The notes below the pieces were generated by a model. The model was not told the origin of the DNA, did no database searches, and worked only from the letters and a program-made list of their open reading frames with translations. From Mycobacterium paraseoulense (GTDB lineage: Bacteria > Actinomycetota > Actinomycetes > Mycobacteriales > Mycobacteriaceae): a stretch of 64,000 nt of DNA. Positions 11,756 through 22,004 of this stretch are shown one piece after another. The stretch spans positions 248,001 to 312,000 of the forward strand of contig NZ_AP022619.1 in NCBI RefSeq assembly GCF_010731655.1. Direction: 5' to 3'. The translations under genes and the position numbers were made by a program. Each line of letters opens with the position of its first letter. Within the stretch, counting starts at the first letter, position 1.

Positions 11756-12373
11756 TCACCTGCTGATAAGGCCGTCTCGATAGATCGCAAACACCTCGCT
11801 CGCCCAGCGGCGCATGCCCGCGTGCGAGAGCGGATCCACGCCGAGCACTTCGGTCAGACGGGGCCGCAGAGTCAGCACCGCGAGGTCGTTGACAAGCAGA
11901 AACGCGGCCCGCACCTCGCCGTCCGCGCCGCCACTGGCGGTTCCCGCGGCGACCATCGCGTCGAGCGTGGTTTGGCTGAGCCGGAAAAGCCGGTCGAACA
12001 ATGCCGATCCCGCCCGGCCTCCAGTGATCAGCAGCCGGCCCAGGTACGCCGGGATCGGCGACTCGGGCGGCAGGTGGGTGGCCAGCCCGTCGAGCAGACT
12101 GGGCACCGCGGTGGGCTCGAGCCCGGCCACGGCGGTCTGCTCGGTCATCGTCGTCAGCAGTACGTCGAAGGTCGCGACGACGTGATCGTCGACGATCTCG
12201 ACCAACCCGTCTTTCGAGCCGTAATGCCTAATGAGCAGGGCGGGTGAAACGCCAGCCGCGGTCGCGATGTCGCGCAGGGTGACCGCGTCGGGGCCGCGCT
12301 CGGCGAACAGGGTCAGCGCTTCGTCGCGGATCCGGGCTCGGGCCGTGCGGTCGTCCGGCAGGGGTGAATGCAC
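11756..12373 (-). CDS. TetR-family transcriptional regulator
   Basis: A 205-residue protein with an N-terminal TetR helix-turn-helix (IRDEALTLFAERGPDAVTLRDIATAAGVSPALLIRHYGSK, about residues 14-54, written here in part) and a ligand-binding helical C-terminal domain. It starts with GTG at 12373. A palindromic TAAACA-N2-TGTTTA site lies 12 bp upstream, so autoregulation together with the downstream F420-type oxidoreductase is likely. The ligand is unknown. The association suggests a stress- or xenobiotic-inducible two-gene unit. Confidence 0.9.
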   Translation of the reverse strand: MHSPLPDDRTARARIRDEALTLFAERGPDAVTLRDIATAAGVSPALLIRHYGSKDGLVEIVDDHVVATFDVLLTTMTEQTAVAGLEPTAVPSLLDGLATHLPPESPIPAYLGRLLITGGRAGSALFDRLFRLSQTTLDAMVAAGTASGGADGEVRAAFLLVNDLAVLTLRPRLTEVLGVDPLSHAGMRRWASEVFAIYRDGLISR

Positions 12374-12398
12374 GTTTACTATTATAAACAGATGTTTA
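12374..12398. promoter_or_regulatory. Putative TetR operator
   Basis: An AT-rich stretch in GC-rich surroundings contains a perfect dyad TAAACA-GA-TGTTTA (12385-12398) and an extra GTTTA half-site at 12374-12378. It lies immediately upstream of the TetR start, as expected for an autorepressor operator. No footprint data; inference from symmetry and position. Confidence 0.65.
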
Positions 12399-12425
12399 CA
12401 CGTGGGCGGCCGCGGCCCTCAGATC

Positions 12426-12692
12426 TCAGGCGTGCGGCGCGGGCGGCAACGGCGGCGCGGGCGCAACACCCGTGCCGGACGTGGGTGACGGCGGCGTGGG
12501 GTAAACGCACCCGCCCCCCGACTGCGACGAGAGCGGTGGCGGGTAGGGCGGCGGCGGCAGCTGAACCCGGACCGTCCAGACCAGCCCGGTGATCGCGAAG
12601 GTGGCAAGCGCGCCGAGCACCAGGCCGACCAGCCCCGAGACGGCGGCGACACCGGCCGGGAAGCGGCGGGTTGCGATGTTGTCCGAGGTCAT
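12426..12692 (-). CDS. Small membrane protein with proline-rich tail
   Basis: An 88-residue protein with a short basic N-terminus (MTSDNIATRR), a single hydrophobic segment (about residues 15-42) and a Pro/Ser/Gly-rich extracytoplasmic tail (PPPPYPPPL ... PPLPPAP). The ATG at 12692 has a GGAGAGG site 3 nt upstream. The architecture is the same as the next minus-strand gene (12791-13174), suggesting an old duplication. No enzymatic motif. It lies next to a two-component system, and a functional link is inferred only from proximity. Confidence 0.65.
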   Translation of the reverse strand: MTSDNIATRRFPAGVAAVSGLVGLVLGALATFAITGLVWTVRVQLPPPPYPPPLSSQSGGGCVYPTPPSPTSGTGVAPAPPLPPAPHA

Positions 12693-12790
12693 GTGCCTCT
12701 CCACGGTCGTCGGGTGTGGGTAACCGAGACGCTACTGGCGCGACGGCGGCCGCCGCCACGATTTGAGGGATCGCGGCGGCGGCAGACCGG

Positions 12791-13174
12791 TCAACTATGC
12801 GGAGGCGCGGGCGGTGGCGCGGGCGTGGAGCCCTCGCCGGGCGGCGGCCAGGCGCCACGCGGCGGCCCGGGCGGGCCGGGCGGCGGCTCGAACCCGAAAC
12901 CCATCGGGCCGCCCATCGGCGGGGGAGGCGGTCCGTGATGGAACCCCATCATCGGCGGGGGCGGCGGCCCCGGGAGTGGCGGCGGCCCGGGAGGACCCAC
13001 GCTCACGATCCAGGCGAAGGCGATCGCCGCGATGGTGCCGACCGCGCCGATCAGCGCGCCGGCCAACCCGGCGCCGACGACCACGCCGCTGGAGTGGCGG
13101 CGGGGTTCGCGTGGTTGATAGGTGGCCGGCGGCGGCGCGGGCGGACTGGTGTCGATGTCGTCGTCAGTGGTCAT
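12791..13174 (-). CDS. Membrane-anchored proline-rich protein
   Basis: A 127-residue protein. A cytoplasmic acidic/Pro N-terminus (MTTDDDIDTSPP) and one transmembrane helix (about residues 30-58, VVVGAGLAGALIGAVG) are followed by a tail made almost entirely of Pro, Gly and Met (PPPPPMM, PPPPPMGG). It is divergently transcribed from the response regulator gene. The 87-bp gap between them holds four copies of a GCTGAAG-type heptamer, so control by that regulator is likely. The tail composition resembles the extracytoplasmic loop of the neighbouring sensor kinase. Confidence 0.7.
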   Translation of the reverse strand: MTTDDDIDTSPPAPPPATYQPREPRRHSSGVVVGAGLAGALIGAVGTIAAIAFAWIVSVGPPGPPPLPGPPPPPMMGFHHGPPPPPMGGPMGFGFEPPPGPPGPPRGAWPPPGEGSTPAPPPAPPHS

Positions 13175-13196
13175 GCCGCCGAACGTAGGAGCCGGA

Positions 13197-13239
13197 GCTG
13201 AAGCGGAGCTGAAGAAGCGGGCTTCAGCTTGGCTTCAAG
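13197..13239. promoter_or_regulatory. Paired direct-repeat boxes, likely response-regulator sites
   Basis: GCTGAAG occurs at 13197-13203 and 13208-13214 (11-bp period) on the plus strand. On the minus strand GCTGAAG (13222-13228) and CTTGAAG (13233-13239) occur with the same 11-bp period. The two pairs form an overall dyad centred near 13218 in the divergent promoter region. OmpR-family regulators typically bind direct repeats one helical turn apart. A matching pair lies at 15864-15884. Confidence 0.65.
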
Positions 13240-13261
13240 AACCGGCGCGACAATGGGAGGC

Positions 13262-13975
13262 ATGACGGACTGCCCGCGGGCCACCGCCGACCGGTTCAGC
13301 GTCGGCGCGCCCCGGGTTCTGGTGGTCGAAGACTCCGAGACGATCCGCGAAATGGTCAGCGAGGCGCTCACCGACGTCGGCTATCACGCCGTCGGCCGCC
13401 GCGACGGCGACGGTCTGGAGGAGGTGCTCGACGGGCTGCGGCCGGACCTTGTGGTGCTCGACGTCATGCTGCCGGGGCGCGACGGCTTCGACCTGATCGA
13501 CGTGGTCCGCGACTGGGGCGACGCGGGAATCGTCCTGATTACGGCGCGCGACGGCCTGCAGGATCGGCTGCGCGGCCTGGACGGCGGTGCCGACGACTAC
13601 GTGATCAAACCGTTCGAGCTGGCCGAACTCGTGTCGCGGGTCGGCGCGGTGTTGCGCCGGCGCGGACGGCTGCCGCAGGTCGTCCAGGTCGGCGACCTGA
13701 TGCTCGACGCCGACGCCGGCGTGGCCGCGCGCGGCGGTCGTCGCCTCGATCTGACCGCGACCGAGCTCCGGCTGCTGATCTTCCTCGTCGAGCAGCGCGG
13801 CCGCATCGTCAACGCCGGCCAGATTCTGAACGCGGTGTGGGGGTACGACGCCTACGACCCCAACCTCGTCCAGGTGCATGTCAGTGGCCTGCGGCGCAAG
13901 CTCGAAGCCCACGGGCCGCGCATACTGCACACCGTGCGCGGAATCGGCTACCGGCTGCAGCCCCAGCGGTCATGA
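13262..13975 (+). CDS. OmpR/PhoB-family response regulator
   Basis: A 237-residue regulator. The receiver domain contains VVEDSE, the phospho-acceptor Asp67 in VVLDVMLPG, the conserved Thr in LITAR and Lys in VIKPFE. A C-terminal winged-helix DNA-binding domain follows (LTATELRLLIFLVEQRGRIV ... HVSGLRRKLE). The ATG at 13262 is preceded by GGGAGG. Its stop overlaps the start of the kinase gene (ATGA), so the pair is coupled. I do not recall a two-component system at this spot in M. tuberculosis, so it looks like an accessory pair. Confidence 0.93.
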   Translation: MTDCPRATADRFSVGAPRVLVVEDSETIREMVSEALTDVGYHAVGRRDGDGLEEVLDGLRPDLVVLDVMLPGRDGFDLIDVVRDWGDAGIVLITARDGLQDRLRGLDGGADDYVIKPFELAELVSRVGAVLRRRGRLPQVVQVGDLMLDADAGVAARGGRRLDLTATELRLLIFLVEQRGRIVNAGQILNAVWGYDAYDPNLVQVHVSGLRRKLEAHGPRILHTVRGIGYRLQPQRS

Positions 13976-15468
13976 CGGCCGGATCGACTCGAACCCCCTC
14001 CCTGCAACGCCGGGTGACGCTGGTGGTGGTGGCCTTGCTCGCCTTGCTGCTGGTGGCGCTCGGCGTCACCGTCGACGTCAGCCTGGGCGTTCTCGCCCGC
14101 AGAAATCTGCACGATCGGCTGCTCGCCGCGACGTCGCGCGCCGAGGCGCTGGCCGCCGCGCACACCTCGCCCGAACTGCTGGCCGCCGAGCTCAACGGCG
14201 GCGGCGTGCGCGCACTGCTGGTCACGGCCGACGGCGCAACCTACGGCGATCGCGGCATCAGTCCCGACACCGTTGCCGGACCCATGGCCCCGCCGCCCCT
14301 CCCGGCCCCGCCGCCGTGGGCGCCGCCCCCGCCCATGCCGCCCGGCCCGAATTTCCCACCCCCACCCATGCCGCCCTGGCCCCCGCCCCCTCCACCGCCG
14401 GACGCCACCGCGACGGCCATGGTGCGTCCGCTGCCCGACGGCGCCCGGGTGATCCTCGTCGCCGACACCACGCAAACCACGCAGGTGACCCATCAGCTGC
14501 GGATGCTGATGATCGGGGCCGGCGTCCTGACCCTGCTGGCCGCCGCGCTGTTGTTGGTCGCGGTCAGCCGGGTGGCGTTGCGCCCGCTGGACCGGCTCAC
14601 GGCGCTGGCCAACGACATCAGGACGGGGGATCGCGGCGGGCGCCTGCGCCCGGACCGCGCCGATACCGAATTAGGCAGGGCGGCAAGCGCTTTCGACGGC
14701 ATGCTGGACGCGTTGGAGACTTCCGAACGCCGGGCGCGGCGCGCCGCGGACGCCGCCCAGCGCGCCGAGGCGGCAACCCGGCGCTTCCTGGTCGACGCCG
14801 CCCACGAGCTGCGCACCCCGATCGCGGGGATTCAGGTCGCCGCCGAGCAGCTCGCCAACAGCGCCGCCCGGCAGGACGACGACGTGGCCGACGGCCAATA
14901 TCGCCGGGCCGGCCTGTTGCTCTCCGACGCGCGCCGCGCCGGGCGGCTGGTCAACGACATGCTCGACCTGAGTCGCATCGACGCCGGGCTGCCGTTGGAC
15001 ACCCACGACGTCGACCTCGCCGCGATCGCCGACGCCGAAGCCGACCGGGCCGCGATGCTGGCGCCGCAACTTACCGTCAGTCGTACGGGCGCGGCCAAGG
15101 TGACCGTCAACGCCGACCCCATCCGGCTCGCGCAGATCCTGTCCAATCTGCTCGACAACGCCCGCCGCCACACCCCGCCCGGAGGCGCCATCACGGTCGA
15201 CGTCCACCTGCGCGACGACGCCGCCGGGGTGACCGTGACCGACACCGGCCCGGGCATTCCCGAGGACCAGCGGGAGCGGGTCTTCGAACGCCTGGTGCGC
15301 CTGGACGCGGGGCGGGCCCGCGATCACGGCGGTGCCGGGCTGGGCCTGCCGATCGCCCGGGCGCTCGCGCGCGCCCACGGCGGTGAGCTCGTGTGCCTGC
15401 CCCATGATGGCGGCGCCGAATTCCTGCTCACCCTGCCGGTTTCGGCGGCGGCTCAGCGCAACCGGTGA
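13972..15468 (+). CDS. Sensor histidine kinase with polyproline sensor loop
   Basis: A 498-residue kinase: TM1 (about residues 13-37), an extracytoplasmic region, TM2 (about 175-197), a HAMP linker, the HisKA dimerisation helix with His278 in AAHELRTP, and the HATPase domain with N box (LLDNARRH), DTGPGIP and GGAGLGLPIARA. The extracytoplasmic part includes a stretch of about 40 residues at about 103-143 that is mostly Pro, Met and Trp (PPPLPAPPPWAPPPPMPPG and similar). The ATG overlaps the regulator stop. Substrate or signal unknown. The loop composition echoes the proline-rich exported proteins on both sides. Confidence 0.93.
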   Translation: MTAGSTRTPSLQRRVTLVVVALLALLLVALGVTVDVSLGVLARRNLHDRLLAATSRAEALAAAHTSPELLAAELNGGGVRALLVTADGATYGDRGISPDTVAGPMAPPPLPAPPPWAPPPPMPPGPNFPPPPMPPWPPPPPPPDATATAMVRPLPDGARVILVADTTQTTQVTHQLRMLMIGAGVLTLLAAALLLVAVSRVALRPLDRLTALANDIRTGDRGGRLRPDRADTELGRAASAFDGMLDALETSERRARRAADAAQRAEAATRRFLVDAAHELRTPIAGIQVAAEQLANSAARQDDDVADGQYRRAGLLLSDARRAGRLVNDMLDLSRIDAGLPLDTHDVDLAAIADAEADRAAMLAPQLTVSRTGAAKVTVNADPIRLAQILSNLLDNARRHTPPGGAITVDVHLRDDAAGVTVTDTGPGIPEDQRERVFERLVRLDAGRARDHGGAGLGLPIARALARAHGGELVCLPHDGGAEFLLTLPVSAAAQRNR

Positions 15469-15519
15469 GCGGTGACCGCCCCAGGGAGGCGGCCACCGCT
15501 GCGCGCGGCTAACCCAGCG

Positions 15520-15780
15520 TCACAAACCCGGCGGGCGGAACGGGTCGCCGGGCCCCGGGGGCGGCGGCCCACCCGGACCACCCGGACCACCCGGCCCCAT
15601 GGGTCCACCCGGTCCCGGTGGCCCGCCGAACGGTCCACCCGGCGGGTGCGGCGGTCCCGGCTGCCCCGGGGGCGGTGGTGGCGGCGGATCCGCGTTCGCC
15701 ACCGCGGTGCCGAAGCCGGCCGCGGCCGCCCCGAGGACTGCCGCGAGCAAGGACCCGGCGACGAGTTGATTGATCTTCAC
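15520..15780 (-). CDS. Exported proline/glycine-rich small protein
   Basis: An 86-residue protein with a clear signal peptide (MKINQLVAGSLLAAVLGAA, with a likely cut after AVANA). The mature part is almost only Pro and Gly (PPPPPPPGQPGPPHPPGG and GGPGG units). The GTG start at 15780 is preceded by GAGGAGAG. It is convergent with the kinase gene. About 84-104 bp upstream lies a CAGCCTGAAG direct repeat with 11-bp period, like the repeat in front of the regulator gene, suggesting regulation by this two-component system. Confidence 0.7.
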   Translation of the reverse strand: MKINQLVAGSLLAAVLGAAAAGFGTAVANADPPPPPPPGQPGPPHPPGGPFGGPPGPGGPMGPGGPGGPGGPPPPGPGDPFRPPGL

Positions 15781-15863
15781 TTAGCCCATCTCTCCTCTCT
15801 GTCGGCGGCGCACCACCCGCGGGGAGAACCCGCGGATCGCCGCGATCCGCGACAGTAGGAACT

Positions 15864-15884
15864 CAGCCTGAAGTCAGCCTGAAG
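15864..15884. promoter_or_regulatory. Direct repeat CAGCCTGAAG x2, 11-bp period
   Basis: Two copies of CAGCCTGAAG (15864-15873 and 15875-15884) lie upstream of the minus-strand proline-rich gene starting at 15780. The core CTGAAG and the 11-bp period match the repeats in the regulator's own promoter (13197-13239). Confidence 0.6.
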
Positions 15885-15905
15885 AAGGCGGCGCGGGCCG
15901 ACGCG

Positions 15906-16697
15906 TCATCCGGACGCGGACGCCGCGGTCACCGCGATCAGACCCCACTTCGCCAGCCAGGGCTGGACGAGCTCGGCGACCGAGAACTTCGCGGGGACAG
16001 CACATCCGGGCTTAGGGGTGGAGGGGTCGCCCCCGCGGATGAGGATGCCGACGGCGCGGACGGTGCCGTCGCCTTGGTCGAGGTAGACCGGGCCGCCGGA
16101 ATCGCCGCACTGGCCGGGGGCCTGGAACACGACCTTGCTGTCGGTGATTTCCGTGATCGGTCCGCACGTGGCCTTGCCGGTACCCATGCCGAACTTGCAG
16201 AGTTCCTGGCCGGGCTCCAGGTTCGTGGCGACGCCCGAGACCGGCAGGGCGGCCCCGATCGCCGGATTCTGGGGCACGTTGTCCCCGTTGAGCACGATGA
16301 GGCCGATGTCGTGCTGTTCGTCGTGAACTCCCTCGCTGACGGTCTGGCTGAACGTGCCCAGCGTCGCGTACGGCAGAATCCCGCCCAGGTTCATCGTCAC
16401 GTGGCTGGCCTCGCCGGGGCGGTTGCAGTGGCCGGCGGTGAGAACGCCGGGCTGGCCGGTGCTGGTGCGCACCAAAAACCCGGCGGTGCAACCCATTCCG
16501 CCCGACCCGTCGGCGTACTCGACGTAAATGCCCGTACCGGGGCCGACGGCGCTCGAGGCGGGAAGATCGATCGGCGACAACAGCGGCGGTGGGCCGGGTT
16601 CGTGGGCGGGGCCGGTGTTCTTGGGCAGCATGTAGACGGCCGCGAAGAAGGCGGCGACGCAACACAGCGACGCGATCACCAACAACGCGGAATGCAT
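15906..16697 (-). CDS. Exported trypsin-like (S1-fold) serine protease
   Basis: A 263-residue protein counted from the ATG at 16697; the frame opens 16 codons earlier. A signal/anchor segment (about residues 4-25) and a Pro-rich linker are followed by a chymotrypsin-like domain with a complete triad: His90 in LTAGHC, Asp130 in QHDIGLI and Ser200 in GDSGGP. Cys residues near the His and Ser suggest disulfides typical of exported members. Mycobacteria encode several such proteins of unknown substrate (Rv1815-like). It lies beside the two-component/proline-rich cluster, but no regulatory repeat is seen directly before it. Confidence 0.85.
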   Translation of the reverse strand: MHSALLVIASLCCVAAFFAAVYMLPKNTGPAHEPGPPPLLSPIDLPASSAVGPGTGIYVEYADGSGGMGCTAGFLVRTSTGQPGVLTAGHCNRPGEASHVTMNLGGILPYATLGTFSQTVSEGVHDEQHDIGLIVLNGDNVPQNPAIGAALPVSGVATNLEPGQELCKFGMGTGKATCGPITEITDSKVVFQAPGQCGDSGGPVYLDQGDGTVRAVGILIRGGDPSTPKPGCAVPAKFSVAELVQPWLAKWGLIAVTAASASG

Positions 16698-16845
16698 CCT
16701 GGAACGTTGTGGCGGCGAGTACGAGATGTGGGGTCCGGCCAACACCCCCCCTTTGGCTGCGCGTGCCGGTAAGTGCTGCGAGCCCCAGCTTGCCAGCTTT
16801 CGAGCGCCAATCCTCGGGTTTCGTCAGATCATTCCCACGAATCGA

Positions 16846-17613
16846 TCAGCTGACGGTGACCGGCTCCGGGGAGGACTCGTCGCCGAGGGAACTGTGCGCG
16901 CGGCGATGGTGGCGGCGGTAGTGACGGATCTCGATGACCAGGCCCGTCAAGCCCAGCGTCGCCGTGCACAGCGACACCAGATACAGCAGCGAGCTCGGGT
17001 GCCCGGCGAGCGCGTCGCCGAGGATCACGACGGCGGCGGTGCCGGGGAGCAGTCCGCCCAGGGTGGCCAGCGTGTAGGGCAGCAGGCGGACCGTCGAGGC
17101 GCCGGCGGCGTAATTGATCGCCGAGAACGGCACGGCGGGAATCAGCCGCAACGACAAGATGGCCAGCCAGCCCCGTTGCCGCAACCGCGCGTCCACCGTG
17201 TCGATCGATCGGTGCCGAACCAGGCGGTTCAACCGCCAGCCGGCGGCGCGCACCAGCAGCAACGCGATCACCGCGCTCGCGGTGCTGGCGATCACCGCGA
17301 TCGCCACACCCATCAGCGGGCCGAACAGCAGGCCCGCGGCCAGGGTGAACGCCGTCCGCGGAACCGGCACCACGGTGACCACGACGTGGGCGGCCAGGAA
17401 CGCCAACGGGAACCAGGGGCCGACCGACTCCGCCCAGTCGCGCATCTGCACCGGTGTGGGCAGGGGCAGCCACGACGCGGCCACGATCAGCAGTGTGATA
17501 CCGACCACTGTGGCGATCGCCCGGGGCCGCGACAGCAGACGCGCGGCCGCGCCCAGCGCGCCCGCGAGGTCGCGCAGCGTCCGGTTGATTCTGCAGGTGG
17601 CGGAAGCCGTCAC
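16846..17613 (-). CDS. VTT/DedA-like (TVP38/TMEM64) membrane protein
   Basis: A 255-residue membrane protein matching Rv1491c. Several transmembrane segments surround the VTT-domain motif (FTLAAGLLFGPLMGVAIAVIAS ... LRLIPAVPFSAINYAAGAS), the signature of the SNARE-associated/DedA superfamily, linked in bacteria to lipid scrambling or undecaprenyl-phosphate recycling. The C-terminus is His/Arg-rich and cytoplasmic. The exact substrate in mycobacteria is not known. Confidence 0.9.
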   Translation of the reverse strand: MTASATCRINRTLRDLAGALGAAARLLSRPRAIATVVGITLLIVAASWLPLPTPVQMRDWAESVGPWFPLAFLAAHVVVTVVPVPRTAFTLAAGLLFGPLMGVAIAVIASTASAVIALLLVRAAGWRLNRLVRHRSIDTVDARLRQRGWLAILSLRLIPAVPFSAINYAAGASTVRLLPYTLATLGGLLPGTAAVVILGDALAGHPSSLLYLVSLCTATLGLTGLVIEIRHYRRHHRRAHSSLGDESSPEPVTVS

Positions 17614-17780
17614 GCCTGTAAAGGGTACGGGCCGCAGATGAATAACTCGTATCGCGAGCCTGGCGTTTCACCGCCGGGAGCCGCGATCGTCGTGCCGCGC
17701 GGTTTTCTGCCGACAGGCCCGATCAATTAGCCTCATTAGTAAGTCGCAGGCCCCATTTGCTGGCAAAAAGGGAGCAATCG

Positions 17781-19658
17781 GTGTCCATTGATGTACCCGA
17801 CCTCGCCGAACTAGAACAGGTTCGCGGGCGTTGGCGCAGTGCGGTCGCCGGCGTGCTGTCGAAGAGCACCCGGAAGGACCCCGAGGAGCTCGGGGACCAG
17901 CCCGAGCGCCTGCTGGAAACCCCGACCTATGACGGCATCGCCATCCGGGCGCTGTACACGGCGCTGGACGAGCTGCCGGAACCGCCGCTGCCGGGCGAGT
18001 GGCCCTATGTGCGGGGCGCCGACGCGCTGCGCGATGTGCGGACGGGCTGGCGGGTGGCCGAGGCGTTCCCCGCCGACCGCGTCGCCGGGGTGGCCGCCAC
18101 GGACGTCAACTCCGCGGTGCTCGAGGCGCTTGGCAACGGGGCCAGCGCGCTGGTGCTGCGCGTGGGGGAGTCCGGCGTTACCGTCGACCAGCTCGAGCAC
18201 GCCCTCGAGGGTGTGCACCTGAGCATGGCGCCGGTGATCATCGACGCGGGCGCGGACTACTCCGCCGCCGCCGACGCCATGGTGACGATGGCGACCCGGG
18301 TCGAGGCCGACCAGCGCGAGCTGCTTTCGATCGACCTGGGCGGCGACCCGCTCACCGCGGCGCTGAGCGACCGTCCCGCGCCTTCGCTCGACGAGGTCGT
18401 CGCGGTCGCGCAGCGCGCGGCCGGTGAGCGCGGCGTGCGGGCGATCACCGTCGACGGCCCGGCCTTCCACAACCTCGGCGCCAGCGCGACGTGGGAGCTG
18501 GCCGGCGCCGTCGCGGCCGGGGTGGCCTACCTGCGGCGGCTCACCGAGTCGGGCATGCCGGTCGGCGACGCGCTGCGGCAGATCAGCTTCCGGCTGGCCG
18601 CCGACGACGACCAATTCGGGACGCTGGCCAAGATGCGGGCGGTGCGTCACCTGTGGGCGCGGGTCGCCGAGGTCGTCGGCGACCCGGACGGCGGTGCCCT
18701 CACGGTGCACGCGGAAACGTCGCTGCCGATGATGACCCAGCGCGACCCGTGGGTGAACATGCTGCGTTGTACGTTGGCCGCCTTCGGTGCCGGCGTCGGC
18801 GGCGCCGACACGGTGCTGGTGTTGCCCTTCGACGTGGCGATCCCGGGCGGCTTCCCCGGCACCGCGAGAAGCTTCGCGCGCCGGATCGCCCGCAACACCC
18901 AGCTCCTGCTGCTGGAGGAGTCGCACGTAGGCCGGGTGTTGGATCCGGCCGGCGGCTCGTGGTTCGTCGAGGACCTCACCGCGCGGCTCGCGGAGCGGGC
19001 CTGGGAGCACTTCCAGGCCATCGAGGCGCGCGGCGGATTCGTCGAGGCGCAGCACTACGTCGCCGACCAGATCGCCGAGGTCGCCGCCCGGCGCGCCGAC
19101 GACATCGCGCACCGTCGCACCGCGATCACCGGCGTCAACGAATTCCCGAACCTCACCGAACCCGTTCTGCCGCAACATGACTCGTCGGCTTCCCCCCTGG
19201 CCGCCGGCAACCTGCGGCGCTATGCCGCCGCGTTCGAGGCGCTGCGGGATCGCTCCGATGCCTTCCTGGCCCGCACCGGGGCGCGCCCGCAGGCGCTGTT
19301 GCTCCCGTTGGGTCCCCTGGCCGAGCACAACATCCGGGCCACCTTCGCCGCCAACCTGCTGGCGTCGGGCGGCATCGAAGCCGTCAACCCGGGAACGGTC
19401 GACGCCGCCGCCGTCGCCGGGGCCGTCGCCGAAGCCGGTTCGCCGGCGGTCGCCGTCATCTGCGGCACCGACAAGCGCTACCAGGACGAGGCCGCGGCGA
19501 TCGTCGAGGCGGCCCGGGCCGCCGGCGTGTCGCGGGTCTGCCTGGCCGGGCCGGAAAAGGCCGTTGGCGATGCCGAGCACCGGCCCGACGAATTTCTGAC
19601 CGCCAAAATCGATGCGGTCGAAGCCCTTTCGAACCTGCTCACTCGACTGGGAGCGTAA
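17781..19658 (+). CDS. mutA: Methylmalonyl-CoA mutase small subunit
   Basis: A 625-residue beta (non-catalytic) subunit of adenosylcobalamin-dependent methylmalonyl-CoA mutase (Rv1492). It shares the TIM-barrel region with MutB ([49 protein letters not shown]), but its C-terminal domain lacks the DxHxxG cobalamin motif, as expected. The GTG at 17781 follows a GGGAGC site. It is 5 nt upstream of mutB. The heterodimer interconverts succinyl-CoA and (R)-methylmalonyl-CoA, linking propionate disposal to methyl-branched lipid synthesis. Confidence 0.97.
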   Translation: MSIDVPDLAELEQVRGRWRSAVAGVLSKSTRKDPEELGDQPERLLETPTYDGIAIRALYTALDELPEPPLPGEWPYVRGADALRDVRTGWRVAEAFPADRVAGVAATDVNSAVLEALGNGASALVLRVGESGVTVDQLEHALEGVHLSMAPVIIDAGADYSAAADAMVTMATRVEADQRELLSIDLGGDPLTAALSDRPAPSLDEVVAVAQRAAGERGVRAITVDGPAFHNLGASATWELAGAVAAGVAYLRRLTESGMPVGDALRQISFRLAADDDQFGTLAKMRAVRHLWARVAEVVGDPDGGALTVHAETSLPMMTQRDPWVNMLRCTLAAFGAGVGGADTVLVLPFDVAIPGGFPGTARSFARRIARNTQLLLLEESHVGRVLDPAGGSWFVEDLTARLAERAWEHFQAIEARGGFVEAQHYVADQIAEVAARRADDIAHRRTAITGVNEFPNLTEPVLPQHDSSASPLAAGNLRRYAAAFEALRDRSDAFLARTGARPQALLLPLGPLAEHNIRATFAANLLASGGIEAVNPGTVDAAAVAGAVAEAGSPAVAVICGTDKRYQDEAAAIVEAARAAGVSRVCLAGPEKAVGDAEHRPDEFLTAKIDAVEALSNLLTRLGA

Positions 19659-19663
19659 CCGCG

Positions 19664-21919
<2,256 letters not shown>

Positions 21920-21943
21920 CGCCAGTCATCGATGGTCGCGGGC

Positions 21944-21989
21944 GTAACGCCATGGCGAAAAACGGCCCGATATTTCGCCCTGGCGTTAC
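21944..21989. repeat. 46-bp palindromic element, copy 3
   Basis: Arms GTAACGCCATGGCG (21944-21957) and CGCCCTGGCGTTAC (21976-21989) pair with a single mismatch around an 18-nt loop ending CGATATTT. Architecture and loop match the copies at 4616 and 5539. It occupies most of the mutB-meaB gap, the place where M. tuberculosis carries mazEF4. Confidence 0.88.
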
Positions 21990-22004
21990 AACAGGCCGGC
22001 GAAA

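Noticed and set aside
14280..14410. Tandem repeat-like CCGCCC-rich DNA
   Set aside because: The repetition follows from proline codons in the kinase's extracytoplasmic loop and is in frame, so it is a protein feature and not a separate DNA repeat or CRISPR.
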